Below, in pieces: positions 49,466 to 59,970 of a stretch of DNA of 64,000 nucleotides. The position numbers and the translations under genes were made by a program. Position 1 is the stretch's first letter. Each line of letters opens with the position of its first letter. The stretch is from Amphimallon solstitiale (lineage: Eukaryota; Arthropoda; Insecta; Coleoptera; Scarabaeidae). The notes beneath the pieces were generated by a model. The model worked only from the letters and a program-made list of their open reading frames with translations, had not been told where the DNA came from and searched no databases. The DNA lies in assembly GCA_963170755.1 (NCBI GenBank), contig OY720677.1, positions 79,461,152 through 79,525,151 on the forward strand, read 5' to 3'.

Positions 49466-52389
49466 CTAGTGTCTAAGGAATTCTTCTATTGTGTAGTATT
49501 CTCCATTAATCAAGTGGTTCTTCACTTTTCTCTTAAACAAGCTGATTGGGAGGCCCTTAAAGCTTGGCGGCAGGTTATTGTATAATTTCGACCCCCAGTA
49601 AAAGATGGATTGCTGCGAGGAACACACCCTATGATGTGGGATCCTCAGCCAGTCCCTCTCACGGGTTGAATACCCATGATTGTACCCATTCGTGGTAAAG
49701 GCCTCCTTGTTGTTGTGTACATACACCACTGCTGAAAGTATGTAGATCGATGTTAATGTCAATATTCCTTCCTCCCTAAATCGTGTTCTACATGTTTCAT
49801 TCACCTTCAAGCCACACAGCATTCTGATGGCCTTTTTTTGTATCACAAAGATCCTCCGAGCCTCCGCAGATGTTCCCCAGAATAGTATCCCATAGCACAA
49901 ATGCGAATGAAAGTTCGCGAAGTAAGCCAGCCTTGCTGCCACATGAGTTGCAATATATTTTAATCTTTTGATGGCATACAGTGCTGAGGACAAAGTGCGA
50001 GCCAAACCATCTATGTGCTGATGCCATCTCAAATGCGAATCAATAGTGACACCCAGAAATCTTGCAGAAGTATTTTGGTTCGTATTTCTGGTACTGAAGA
50101 CAACGTTTTGAGTTTTATTTATGTTTAACTTTAACTTGTTGGCGGAGAACCAATCACTCACCACTTGCACTGCGTTTTCCGATCTTAGTTTAGTTTCCTG
50201 ATTGGTTTTCCCCTGCACCACAACGGAAGTGTCGTCTGCGTAAAGACACAGCTCTGCTCCAACCACACTAGTCGGTAGATGATTGATATATATATAATAA
50301 ATAGCAGAGGGCCCAGTATGGAACCCTGTGGTACTCCAAAGTGTATTCTCTTGAGCTGTGATTGTTTGTTGTTCCATTCCGTTAGTTGCATTCTATTTGC
50401 CATATAGGATTTCAGTAGGTCCAGAGGTACCCCCCTTACTCCATAATACATAAGCTTCTCGCATAAAACATCAGGACTCACAGTATCAAACGCCTTGGTT
50501 AGATCCAGTAGGTTGATTTCAGCGTAGTTGTTATTGTCAAATGCTTGATATATGTATTCGGTGATTTGCATTATTCCAGTAGTCGTCGAACGACCCCTTC
50601 TATATCCATGTTGCTCGGAAGATAAATATCCCTTTGCTTCCAAATAGCCTACAAATCTCGATGCTATCGCTTTTTCAAAGATTTTGGAGATTGCTGGTAG
50701 AATACATATTAGGCGATAGTTGCTACAGTCACCCTTGTCACCCTTCTTGAACACAGGCAATACTTTTCCCACTTTTAAAGGTGTTGGAAATAGGCCATTT
50801 TCTATACATTTGTTGAAAAGTATGGTCAGTGGTGTTCTCAGTTCGTTAACAATTTCCTTAAGAAAATTTGTCGAGATGCCATACACATCCACTGTATTCT
50901 TGGATTTAAGGCTCCTTATGATCATCTCTATTTCATCGGGTGCTATCGGGGCAAAGTAAAATGAGCCAGCTGTGTTTAAAGACAGAGCAGACAGTAACTC
51001 ACTGTACGTTTGTGTTGGCTGTATGCCATTAGCCACTTCCTCACCCATGCCACAAAAATATTTATTCATGTCCTCCGCGGATAATGACGAAGTTACTGGC
51101 TTTTCTACATTTGTAGGCCTTCTCTCAGCATTGATCAACTTCCAGACCGCTTTTATTTTGTTGTCGCTTTTCTCTAAATAGTCAGTATTAGCTTTTTGTT
51201 TTAGTTCTGTAATTTCTTTACTATATTGGTTCTTGAGCTCTCGATATATTTTGTAGATAGTTTGGTTCTTAGTTATTCTTGCTACACTCGCCCACGCGTC
51301 CAGTGTGTTTTTCAACTTAATGACTTCATCGCTCACCTCACAACTCACTCGCGTATCTTTTTTTGCTTTTACCTTTTTTTCGGGAAAACAGTACTCAAAT
51401 GCATGAACGAATCTCCCGTGAAATTGTTCGAACATCCTGGCAGCGCCCAATGTTTCGTCCATCAAGAGAACTTCATCACTAATAAGTGTTTTGAATGCTA
51501 CAATATTTTTTTTGTTCATAATTCTTACTTCTTTTACTGTTGTTGTGGGTTCTTTTGGTGTGGTCGAACCATTATATTGAACAATATGTGCCATATGATC
51601 AGATAGATGGAGATTAATTGTTTGTTTGACTAGATTTTGAGCTTCAACATTTGTGAAAACATTATCTATGAGAGTACAACTCGTATTCGTTATTCTGGAC
51701 GGCTCTTCAAAGATCTGCTCTAAACAATAAGTGTTAAGTAGATTACGTAAGTCCTCTATCGTTGTGGTGTTTATGATAAAGTTAACATTGAAATCACCCG
51801 CTATAAAAACTTCTTTTCGTATCTTTTCCATATTTAATAGGAAGACCAATTCATTGATTTTTTGTGTAAATATATTCATCCTTCCCGTTGGGGGCCTATA
51901 CAATGCAATAATTATTAGTTTGGAGGTTGTAAATTCAACTGCTGATATTTCAATTTCCTTTTCCATAGATAATCCCACTATATCCTGTCTTTCTACCACT
52001 TTATCTCTTAAATTTGTCATAATTAAGGAACCTCCATGCTTATTATTAGTTCTACAGAAACAGCTTATTATATTAAAGTTTTTTATTTTTACATTCTACA
52101 GTCTTTCTTTATTCAGAAAGTGTTCCGTTAAGCACGCTACGTTTACCTTGTTAGTTAGTAACTCTATTTCCAATGCGTCTATCTTTTTTAGCAAGCCCTG
52201 TATATTGTAGTTAAGTATATTTAATGTTGCTGTTTCTGTTATATTTAAATTTTTTCTAAAATCTTCTTCCGTGATAAGTTTTTGTGCGTCTCGTGTTATT
52301 ATTTCTCGCGCTCCGGTAGTGGTAATTTTTTCTGACAAACCCCCGAAAAAACCGCACGCAGATGTTGTTTGGCCAGTTTGTGGCTTCAA
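49466..52389 (-). pseudogene. LINE-A ORF2: AP-type endonuclease and reverse transcriptase, frameshifted
   Basis: Three overlapping frames make up one gene. The endonuclease starts LNILNYNIQGLLKKIDALEI and CLTEHFL (52389-52096). After a shift it continues GGSLIMTNLRDKVVE, FIAGDFNVNF and HLSDHMAHIV (52020 down). The RT has VLPVFKKGD...NYRLICILPAISKIFEKA, then INLLDLTKAFDTVSPD and FGVPQGSILGPLLFIIYI. A second shift near 50290 leads to LCLYADDTSVVV and a normal C-terminus ending at 49466. FKKGD, NYRxI and YADDT are of the Jockey/CR1 type. There is no RNase H domain. The two shifts make it inactive. Confidence 0.88.
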
Positions 52390-52930
52390 AGATTTTGTCG
52401 TCTTCCAGTATGCCCGGAAATCCTATTTTAAAGGCTCTATAGTTCTCTTTAGTTGTGTAATCTATCTTTGTAAATGTTTCAATTATTATATCGTTTGTAT
52501 TAAATTTATTGCTTAAAAATTCCACGAGTTCATTGTCCGTATAATTTACTCTAAATCTGTCTGCATATATCCATTTCCTCTCCGTTTTTCGAAACGCTAC
52601 GTTTTCATTAATATTACCAATAGTTTTTCTTTGAGAGTTTTTGTTTGCATTTCTTTTATGTAAACTGATACTGTCGTCTTTCGATTTATTTTGATTCTCG
52701 GGTTGTTTGTCTATTGCGTCCATGTCAATAACGCCATCTGTTGTACCCGCCAAGTTAGAATTTCTTGATGTACACTTCATATTTACAGTTTTCTGTACTG
52801 TTTGTGTTTCTCTAGCATCTCTTGTATCATCTATTATGTTTAAATCTTGGATCTCTTTACCAGATGTCTCTGTGTACTCCTTGTTGTGTGTTGTATATTT
52901 GTTATTGTTTTTATTTTCTATTCTTTTATC
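52256..52930 (-). pseudogene. LINE-A ORF1, C-terminal part
   Basis: The frame from about 52930 to 52256 contains an Asn/Lys/Thr-rich region and then an RRM-like segment: WIYADRFRVNYTDNELVEFL, YRAFKIGFPGILEDDKIFE and WPNNICVRFFRGF. This is the end of ORF1 of insect Jockey-type LINEs, which binds the LINE RNA. The N-terminus is missing at the border with LINE-B, and the end overlaps the start of ORF2 in another frame. Confidence 0.7.
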
Positions 52931-52936
52931 CTGTTG

Positions 52937-52972
<36 letters not shown>

Positions 52973-53139
52973 CTTTATTCCACGCGACTCAAAAGAGTAT
53001 GGGAAACGTCATAACAATGTAAATATAATACATGTATATATATATGAATATAATAAATATGTATAACATAAAATACAAAGCCCACTATTACACACACAAA
53101 TGAAAGTCAAATACACATGAAAATAAAACACATTACCCA

Positions 53140-56043
53140 TTACAAAAGTGTATCTTCTAAGTATTCATTTACTGAGTAGTAACCCCTTTCAATTAGTAAT
53201 TCCCTAGTTGCCTTTTTGAATTGATCGTCAGACATTGATTTAAATTTTCTTGGCAATCTATTATATACTTTGATGGCCATATATCTGGGACTTTTTTCGG
53301 TAAAACTTAGTCTATGACGAGGAATCTCGAGCGTGCAACCATTTCGAGTGCAGAAACTGTTCTTATTTAATTTCGGCCACTTGTTTAAATTTTCTGCAGC
53401 ATACAACAGCAGCCGCCAAATACAGACGCACGGCAGCGTCATAATCCTGTGCTCCCTGAACAAATCCCTACAACTAGTCCCTGCAGATACTTTCGACATA
53501 ATTCTCAATGCTCTCTTCTGCATTCTAAAAACGCGAATCATGTCTGGTGATGATCCCCATGCTATTATGCCGTATACCATCACTGAGTGAAAAGAAGCAA
53601 AATAGAATATTCTCAGTACTGTGTAACTCACCACATCCCTCAGTCCACCCAGCGCAAAACATACCGGACCAATCTTACTGCACAAAATTTTTATATGCTC
53701 TCTCCAATTGCATGTGGAGTCAACAGTTAAGCCTAAAAATCTAGTGTTGTCCACCTGAGCTATAGCTGCAGTAGGCCCCCTAACGAGATGAGATTGATCT
53801 CGATCGCGCGACCCTGCCTTGAATTCAATGAATACAGTTTTATCATTATTTAGCACAAGCTTGTTGTTAAGTAAATAGTTATTTAAGTCACCCAAAGTAT
53901 TAGACGCATGTCGTCCCAAGTCTTTCGTCTTCTCAGTGGGCACCAAAAGTGAAATGTCATCCGCGTACATGATGGCGTTATCTGATGGAATATCAGTCAC
54001 ATATATTATGTACAATAGGGGCCCCAGCACGCTCCCCTGTGGCACCCCACACCCGAGTGTGCACTTCCCTGAAATAGCGTTTCCAATTTGAACGTATTGA
54101 CTGCGGTCCACTAAATAACTCTGAAACCATTTCAAAGGCGTACCCCTAATACCATATCTAAACAATTTCTGTAGCAACAGTCCGTGATCGACCAGATCAA
54201 ATGCTTTACTCAAATCTACAAAAATTCCAGCACATGCGTTTCCGTCATCTATGTTCTTGTATAATGCATCTAAAAACTCTGTAATTGCTGAAACTGTGCT
54301 GCAACCTTTTCTGAAGCCTAATTGGTGGTCATTAAACAGATTATATTTTTGCATAAATTGCACTAGTCTATTGGCTACAAGCTTTTCAAAAATTTTAGCA
54401 AATACACTTAACAAAGATATCGGACGGTAATTCTCAACAAGTTCCTTTGCTCCTTTTTTAAACAATGGTTTAATTTTTGCTATTTTCAACCGCACCGGGA
54501 AAGAACCCTCCAAAAACGATTCATTGATTAATGACATTAAGGGAAATATAATCTCATCAATGCAGTGCATAAGCAGCCAGGCATTTATATTATCGCAACC
54601 AGCGGAAAATTTACTTTTTAAGCTTAGAATTACTTTACGCAGTTCGTGTTCATCAACTGGGTGCAAGAAAAATGTAAATGGATTGAATTCTATATTGCTT
54701 TCATGTGGCACATCCTGTACTATACTATTCCTCACTTTACAAAAATACATGCTAAAATGTTCTACCACATCATTTTGATTGGATATTATTTGGTCTTCAA
54801 TTTTAAGCGCTATATCATCGTTGTTTTTAGTTTTCTGTTTTAAGTTAATAATATTCCATGCTGATTTGCATTTATTTTTTGAATGTATCATAATATTATT
54901 GTTATACAATAATTTAGCATTTTTAATTACTTTTCTATATATTTTTTTATATGTTTTATAATAGGTAATCATTTCCTCATTGCTGCTAGATAATAATGAG
55001 TATAAATATTTCAGATTTTTTGATGAAATACGGATCCCTTGTGTAATCCAAGCCTTGCCAGTTTTTTTTTTTTGATCAATGCTTATAGTTTTGTTAATCG
55101 TAGGAAATGCCAATTCGTAATTGTACGTAATTATGTTAATGAAAGCATCACATTGATCCGAACAATTCAAAGTAGCAAAAACATCCAACCAGCTTTCCCT
55201 ACCTAGAAGCCCCTTAAATTGCATTATACTCTGTCTGTCAGTGACCCTCTTATACTGTATTTTCTTCATGTTTGATAAATGTTTAGCGACAGAAAAATGT
55301 ATTTTCTGCGCGGAATGGTCTGAGATAGCATTGTGAATGACTTCAATTTTATAATTATTAGTATTTTTCTGAATACATATATTGTCTAAACAATTTTTTT
55401 TACGTGTAGGTTCTTTTACAGTTATTTGGAGATTGTAGCAATCCAACAAATCAATGAACTTATACACCCTATCACAAGCATTTAAGAAATTTACGTTAAA
55501 ATCGCCACAAATAATTATATTATGATTTTTAAATTTATTTAATATTTCAAGAGCCATTTCAAATTTGTTCATAAAAATTGCATAGTCACCCTCCGTGCTC
55601 CTATAAATGACGACCACTATAAAGAATTGACCAGCTATATCAAATTTTGACGCAGCACACTCGAAATGCAACTCCACACACAACTCACCCAATGCATCAA
55701 TATTACTAGGGTTACCACTCAGCAAATCACTAATAAAAATTGCCGAGCCTCCATGGATAAATGACCTCCTACTAAAGTGGTTGATTAACTTATATCCATC
55801 AAGTTTTAAATGTTCTATATTTCCTCCTGTGCACCAGTGTTCTGTTAGGCAAAGTATATCGCAACCATCCCGATCCAAACACACCTCCAGTTCGCCAATC
55901 TTGTTGCTAAGACTCTGTATATTCTGGTGCATGATGGAAACTTTTGCTATGTCCGCTCCAATAATCTGCTGCACTCGCCCACAAGAAAATCCTGATTTTT
56001 TTCTGCGACCATGGATTGCATTATTTCCACTAATTGTGTACAT
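53140..56043 (-). CDS. LINE-B ORF2: endonuclease and reverse transcriptase, intact
   Basis: 967 residues without a stop, from ATG 56043. The apurinic-type endonuclease spans the first 240 residues or so: IMHQNIQSLSNKIGELEVCL, ILCLTEHWC, NIIICGDFNVNFL and AISDHSAQKI (the SDH motif). The RT follows: KIKPLFKKGAKELVENYRPISLLSVFAKIFEK, GFRKGCSTVSAI, GIFVDLSKAFDLVDH, CGVPQGSVLGPLLYIIYVTD and IMYADDISLLVP (catalytic YADD). The C-terminal zinc-like and helical region ends YYSVNEYLEDTLL. It overlaps the end of ORF1 by about 97 bases in another frame. This protein could still nick DNA and reverse transcribe RNA. Confidence 0.93.
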   Translation of the reverse strand: MYTISGNNAIHGRRKKSGFSCGRVQQIIGADIAKVSIMHQNIQSLSNKIGELEVCLDRDGCDILCLTEHWCTGGNIEHLKLDGYKLINHFSRRSFIHGGSAIFISDLLSGNPSNIDALGELCVELHFECAASKFDIAGQFFIVVVIYRSTEGDYAIFMNKFEMALEILNKFKNHNIIICGDFNVNFLNACDRVYKFIDLLDCYNLQITVKEPTRKKNCLDNICIQKNTNNYKIEVIHNAISDHSAQKIHFSVAKHLSNMKKIQYKRVTDRQSIMQFKGLLGRESWLDVFATLNCSDQCDAFINIITYNYELAFPTINKTISIDQKKKTGKAWITQGIRISSKNLKYLYSLLSSSNEEMITYYKTYKKIYRKVIKNAKLLYNNNIMIHSKNKCKSAWNIINLKQKTKNNDDIALKIEDQIISNQNDVVEHFSMYFCKVRNSIVQDVPHESNIEFNPFTFFLHPVDEHELRKVILSLKSKFSAGCDNINAWLLMHCIDEIIFPLMSLINESFLEGSFPVRLKIAKIKPLFKKGAKELVENYRPISLLSVFAKIFEKLVANRLVQFMQKYNLFNDHQLGFRKGCSTVSAITEFLDALYKNIDDGNACAGIFVDLSKAFDLVDHGLLLQKLFRYGIRGTPLKWFQSYLVDRSQYVQIGNAISGKCTLGCGVPQGSVLGPLLYIIYVTDIPSDNAIMYADDISLLVPTEKTKDLGRHASNTLGDLNNYLLNNKLVLNNDKTVFIEFKAGSRDRDQSHLVRGPTAAIAQVDNTRFLGLTVDSTCNWREHIKILCSKIGPVCFALGGLRDVVSYTVLRIFYFASFHSVMVYGIIAWGSSPDMIRVFRMQKRALRIMSKVSAGTSCRDLFREHRIMTLPCVCIWRLLLYAAENLNKWPKLNKNSFCTRNGCTLEIPRHRLSFTEKSPRYMAIKVYNRLPRKFKSMSDDQFKKATRELLIERGYYSVNEYLEDTLL

Positions 56044-57238
56044 AAATATTTTTTGGCAGATTTCCGTATATGGATTTTGTCATATGAATAATCGCTTATT
56101 GAAATTAAATTATTAATGCAGAGCATCTCCACATGACTATATTTTTTTGTCAAATTATAAATCCTGTAATTGACATGCTCGATGATTTTATTGTCTCCTG
56201 TATTATAACAAATAAATGGAATTGCACAAACAATTAAATTTGTGTGTATGGTTGTTCTCATTATATCTTCAAATTTATTTGTTAGCCTTGCTATATTTGT
56301 ACTGTCGTAACAAACTGTTATGTCATTTGTGCCTCCAAGTATGACGACAAAATCCTTTTTATTAAAGTTTCTAATTTCTGTCTCTAAACTCTGAACTATG
56401 ATATCCACCTTAGCATTTGGTTTAACTACTGCAGAGACAACTGTGTCTTCCGCAACTCTATGTCCAACAAAACTACTCCATGACCGCCCATGACTGTCGC
56501 TCAATATAAGCACATTTTGGTCTCCGTCTGACTCAGCTCCCTCTTTTTCAATAATATCTTCCAAGTTGTTATAATTCTTATTGCTATTCATTATTGCAAT
56601 CTCTTTATAATTATTTAATATATTAGTTTGCGTTTCTGAATTATACCCGCATGCAGACCGTGATCGTTATATAATTTCCAATTGCAAGTTTTTTCTTGTA
56701 TTTCTTCCAATACCCTATCATACCTATCTTCCATTTGCCTGATATGTTCTTCCAACTTATCAAGCCTCACCTCTTGGTTTATTATTTCCATTGTTTCAAA
56801 AGTGTGTTTATCGTTTTCTTCACCGTCGCTTTTACTTTCTGTTTGACTATACTGTAATATTGTTCGTTCCAGCAGCTTACTATTTGCTGCATGTATTCTA
56901 TTCTTCAGTGCTTCTATTTCTACCTCCTTTTCCTTACATTTATAACAGGCTATCGGCTTTTTTATTTTTTCTTCTGATTCACTTACTAGTTCTTCCTTCT
57001 CAATGCTCTCATATTTTGCCTTTAATTCCTCCATTCCCTTTTCCATTAAAGTTATTTCCTTGTTTTTGTTTTCTAGTTCCTCCATTTTATAGGTTATATT
57101 GCTGCAGCAATGTACTTTTCTTCTTTCGTCCACGTAAATGCCAGATACTTTTAGTAGACAACTTGGATGGAATATATTTCTACAATCACTACATGTTACA
57201 CAAGTTTTCACTTCTTTTGTACACTTTTTGCAGGTCAT
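55947..57238 (-). pseudogene. LINE-B ORF1: PHD-like finger, coiled coil and SGNH esterase, split
   Basis: The natural start is the ATG at 57238 (MTCKKCTKEVKTCVTC). Codons further up in the same open frame belong to the interrupted Polinton integrase read in another frame. Residues 1-50 form a Cys/His finger (CKKC, CVTCSDC, FHPSC, CC) of PHD type. A coiled coil follows (NKEITLMEKGMEELKAKYES). After a stop at 56615 the next frame starts at 56591 and holds an SGNH/GDSL hydrolase: VLILSDSHGRSW, VVILGGTNDI and DKIHIRKSAKKYL (Ser, Asn, Asp-His). PHD plus esterase is the CR1 ORF1 layout. The split is either a frameshift or two cistrons. Confidence 0.8.
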
Positions 57239-57471
57239 CGCTACTGACAAAACAATAACACTCTTAACTTGACACGAGTAAATCATCGAACCGATACGAA
57301 TACGTCTGCATGTTTCGCTTTTTGCCATTCTTCTTGGTAAAAACTACCCAAGATGGGTTGTCCGTTCATGTCTTCTAGAACATACGTTGCTGGATTTGTA
57401 ATATTAGCTTTAACTATTTTAATAGCTCTGTGGACCAGGAGGGTATGTATCCCTTTTCAAATACGCTTCTA

Positions 57472-58747
57472 CAGTAAACCACAACATACTACGAATATAT
57501 ACTGAAAGGGGAATGTAGTGGGGATTGATACATTACATCTTACTTGATCTTACTGACATATGTCATTCGCTTATGTGAGTTGTTCGTGATCTGTCAAGTG
57601 TCTGTTATAGTAAAATTATGGATATGGTGTATGCAATTGATGAAAAGGTTCAGATTGTAAAATGGTATTTTCAAGGCCACTCACTGATGTCTATTATAGC
57701 TCTCTTTCGGGATACTTTTGAAAATCGACCTATTCCTTGTTTGAATACCATTCATCGCATCAAAACTAATTTTGAAAAATTCGGTTGTGTTTCGCCATCG
57801 TTTCATGTGAAACCTCAAAATAATGATAACCAGGATCTCAATGTAATGATAAGTGCTAGCGTGGAAAACAATTATACTCTGACAACATCACAAATAGGAC
57901 AAGAACTGGATGTATCACGTGAAACTGTGAGAAGAGCCTTAAGGAAAAACAAATATCACTCTTATCATGTTCAGAAGATAAATGAAATTTTTCCACAGGA
58001 CAATTATGATCGCATTCAGTTTTGTTTAAACATAATTGAAAAATGTGCGCTGAATGAAGGTTTTACTTCGAACATCCTCTTTACGGATGAATCTACGTTT
58101 TTCTTACATGGCCGGCATAATCCAGCGATACTACGATATTGGTCCAGAACAAATAAACACATTGCGTATACTGCTCACACACAATACCCACAAAAGGTAA
58201 ATGTATGGGTTGGGATATTAGGCAATAATATCATTAGCTCATTTTATATTGATGGCATGTTGAACGGACAGAAATACTTAGATCTACTGCAACACAGTAT
58301 TATTCCTTTTATACGCGGAATACTTAACATTGTAATGGAAGACATTTGGTATCAACAAGACAGATGTCTTGCCCATACAAGCAGGATTGTGCTTCAATAT
58401 CTACGAAATACGTTTGAAGACCGAATTATTTCAAAACGGGGCACAATCCATTGGCCTGCCAGGTCTCCTGATTTGTCACCAAATAACTTTTTTCTGAATC
58501 AGGTAGCAGTAAATATGCAGTAAATGTTGGTATTATTGGTCACTGTTGGTGGTAAGGACAGCCGCGAAGTTTAAAAATTTTATACCAAAGCCGTCTATTG
58601 CCCTACTTTCTCTTATACCGAAATACCGTTGCTGTTTCTCTCCCGCGTAAAATATAAAAGTCTATTGAGTTCGCCCCACCTTTCCCCTATTATTGCTAAG
58701 CGCCAATGACATCACTGTGCATTTTCGTAGTTAACTGTGTAATACTG
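57472..58747 (+). mobile_element. Mariner/Tc1-type transposon inserted in the Polinton-2 integrase
   Basis: 1276 bp with inverted ends (CAGTAAACCACAACATACTACG on the left, CAGTATTACACAGTTAACTACG on the other strand at the right) and a TA duplication at 57470-57471 and 58748-58749. Removing it and one TA joins the two integrase parts with an in-phase KYRSVF, matching KFKSVF of Polinton-1. Confidence 0.9.
57618..58523 (+). CDS. Mariner/Tc1-type transposase, 301 aa
   Basis: Starts MDMVYAIDEKVQIVKWYFQG. Two helix-turn-helix segments lie at the N-terminus (SLMSIIALFRD; then LTTSQIGQELDVSRETVRRAL). The DDD catalytic positions are in NILFTDESTFFLHG, WYQQDRCLAHTS and WPARSPDLSPNNFF, the last about 37 residues after the second. 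Mariner-like proteins usually continue DFFLWGYLK; here the sequence turns to NFFLNQVAVNMQ and stops, so the C-terminus may be shortened by a small deletion. No internal stop. The protein may be inactive because of the missing tail. Confidence 0.85.
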   Translation: MDMVYAIDEKVQIVKWYFQGHSLMSIIALFRDTFENRPIPCLNTIHRIKTNFEKFGCVSPSFHVKPQNNDNQDLNVMISASVENNYTLTTSQIGQELDVSRETVRRALRKNKYHSYHVQKINEIFPQDNYDRIQFCLNIIEKCALNEGFTSNILFTDESTFFLHGRHNPAILRYWSRTNKHIAYTAHTQYPQKVNVWVGILGNNIISSFYIDGMLNGQKYLDLLQHSIIPFIRGILNIVMEDIWYQQDRCLAHTSRIVLQYLRNTFEDRIISKRGTIHWPARSPDLSPNNFFLNQVAVNMQ

Positions 58748-59384
58748 TATATTTACTTATACGTACTGTATCTCCCATATGAAATTTTCGAAGCCCACTT
58801 ATTTTAACATAACTATAAACGCTTTTTAACAACCGTTTTTCATTCTTCTTGGTAACGTCACGAGGTCTCATTTTAAACGTGCTATGTTTAGTCCCATTAT
58901 AAGTGTCGGTTACTTCTGACAATATATCAACCCATCTATATTTACCCAACATACTGAATTTCTTATACAATTTTCCCTTAATTGTTCGAATTACACGTTC
59001 TGCAATGGAAGCCTTCATGGTACTATATGTTGAATAATGATTTATATTGTATTGATTCATCAGCTTTTTAAATTAACATTATAATATTCACGACCGTTAT
59101 CTGATTGTAAATTTTTAGGTTGTCTAGTTCCTTTTAAAATTGTTTGCATCGCATTCATCACATCTGCACCTGTTTTACTTTGTATAGGTTGAGTCCATAG
59201 AAATTTCGAGAAGCAATCAATTACCACGAATATGTATTTATAACCTCTGTTCGCTCTAGCATATGGTACAAATTCCATCAGATCTGTCTGCCACAAGTCG
59301 TCGAGACCTCTAATAATAACACGACGCCGTTTAAATATTCTCCGGGCGGGTTTATGCAACTCGTTGACAACATCTTGTTTAACT

Positions 59385-59927
59385 TTACTCATTACTAGTC
59401 TTTAACTTTTTAATTTTGTTATCGATCTTTGTTTCCAAATTGGTCAATAAAGTTTTAAATGAGGACTCGTTTTGTGTCAATTTATCTTCAACAACGTCCA
59501 AATCAAATCTGAACCAGTTGCCTAAATTGCTAAGCTCATCTACTTTGGTTTTATATGTTACAAATTCACGACTCAGCCTATCAACGTTTTCCTTGAGCTC
59601 ATCAGTTTTGCTGGTGACGTTGGTTTTCAAACGTTTTAAATCATCATCATCAGTCTGCAGCTTGATAAACTCCGTAATTTGGTTATAATACGGTGATTTA
59701 GATTTTTTAATGACTTCATCAACATCTTCAAACTTTTTGTCAACATAACCTTTATTTGCACAGTCATCAGCTTCTACTGGTGATTGAACATTACATAGTC
59801 GCCTATTTTTAAAATTGTAATGACCGTCAGTACTAGTCTCCAAAAGTGTATGAAGGTTATCTGTGCGTACAGATTTTTTTGTTTTTGATTTAGTTAAATG
59901 ACGACCAAATTTATCAATGCTATCCAT
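59385..59927 (-). CDS. Polinton-2 coiled-coil fibre-like protein
   Basis: Homologue of the Polinton-1 gene at 22474. It starts at ATG 59927 (MDSIDKFGRHLTKSKTKK), shown by the shared DKFGR start in both elements. The anchor-like block NRRLCNVQSPVEADDCANKGYVDKKF follows. The rest is a coiled coil (DLKRLKTNVTSKTDELKENVDRL, LEDKLTQNESSF-like) of about 100 residues, shorter than in Polinton-1 and without the proline tail. There is no stop. The end overlaps the integrase start by 8 bases. A trimeric spike is the likely product, by analogy only. Confidence 0.65.
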   Translation of the reverse strand: MDSIDKFGRHLTKSKTKKSVRTDNLHTLLETSTDGHYNFKNRRLCNVQSPVEADDCANKGYVDKKFEDVDEVIKKSKSPYYNQITEFIKLQTDDDDLKRLKTNVTSKTDELKENVDRLSREFVTYKTKVDELSNLGNWFRFDLDVVEDKLTQNESSFKTLLTNLETKIDNKIKKLKTSNE

Positions 59928-59970
59928 ATTGATGTTTGTATTTAGACTGAGACCATGATTAAAAATGTCT

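Larger units (their letters stand above)
49240..52937 (-). mobile_element. Jockey-like LINE (LINE-A), 5'-truncated
   Basis: A minus-strand non-LTR retrotransposon with a (TTA)n 3' tail at 49242-49265 (read on the minus strand), followed at once by the Polinton-2 integrase chromodomain. It has part of ORF1 and a frameshifted ORF2. Its 5' end is cut where the (TTA)n tail of LINE-B begins at about 52938. Confidence 0.8.
52938..57300 (-). mobile_element. CR1-like LINE (LINE-B), nearly full length
   Basis: About 4.36 kb. The 3' end is a (TTA)n tail (52938-52971, minus strand) and the 5' end joins the Polinton-2 integrase after GACGTA at 57301. The ORF1 reading (zinc finger, coiled coil, SGNH esterase) and an intact 967-codon ORF2 identify a CR1-clade element. 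It is the most intact mobile element in the window. Confidence 0.85.
49135..59392 (-). pseudogene. int: Polinton-2 integrase, split into three parts by insertions
   Basis: The N-terminal part (59392-58750) keeps the zinc-finger-like start, DDLWQTDLMEF, LQSDNGREYYN and KASIAERVIRTIKG catalytic blocks. A 1-base shift lies near 59065. It stops at KYxxx where a mariner element (57472-58747) begins. The middle part (57471-57301) resumes RSVFEKGYIPSW, with one missing base, and runs to YVLEDMNGQPILGSFY and KHADV. Two adjoining LINEs (49240-57300) follow. The C-terminal chromodomain (LVEKVLRRKGNKVYVKWLGLS...WIDKHDIL) is at 49240-49135. Joined in order these parts match the Polinton-1 integrase. Unlike Polinton-1, the Trp codon before QTDL is intact. 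Confidence 0.92.
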
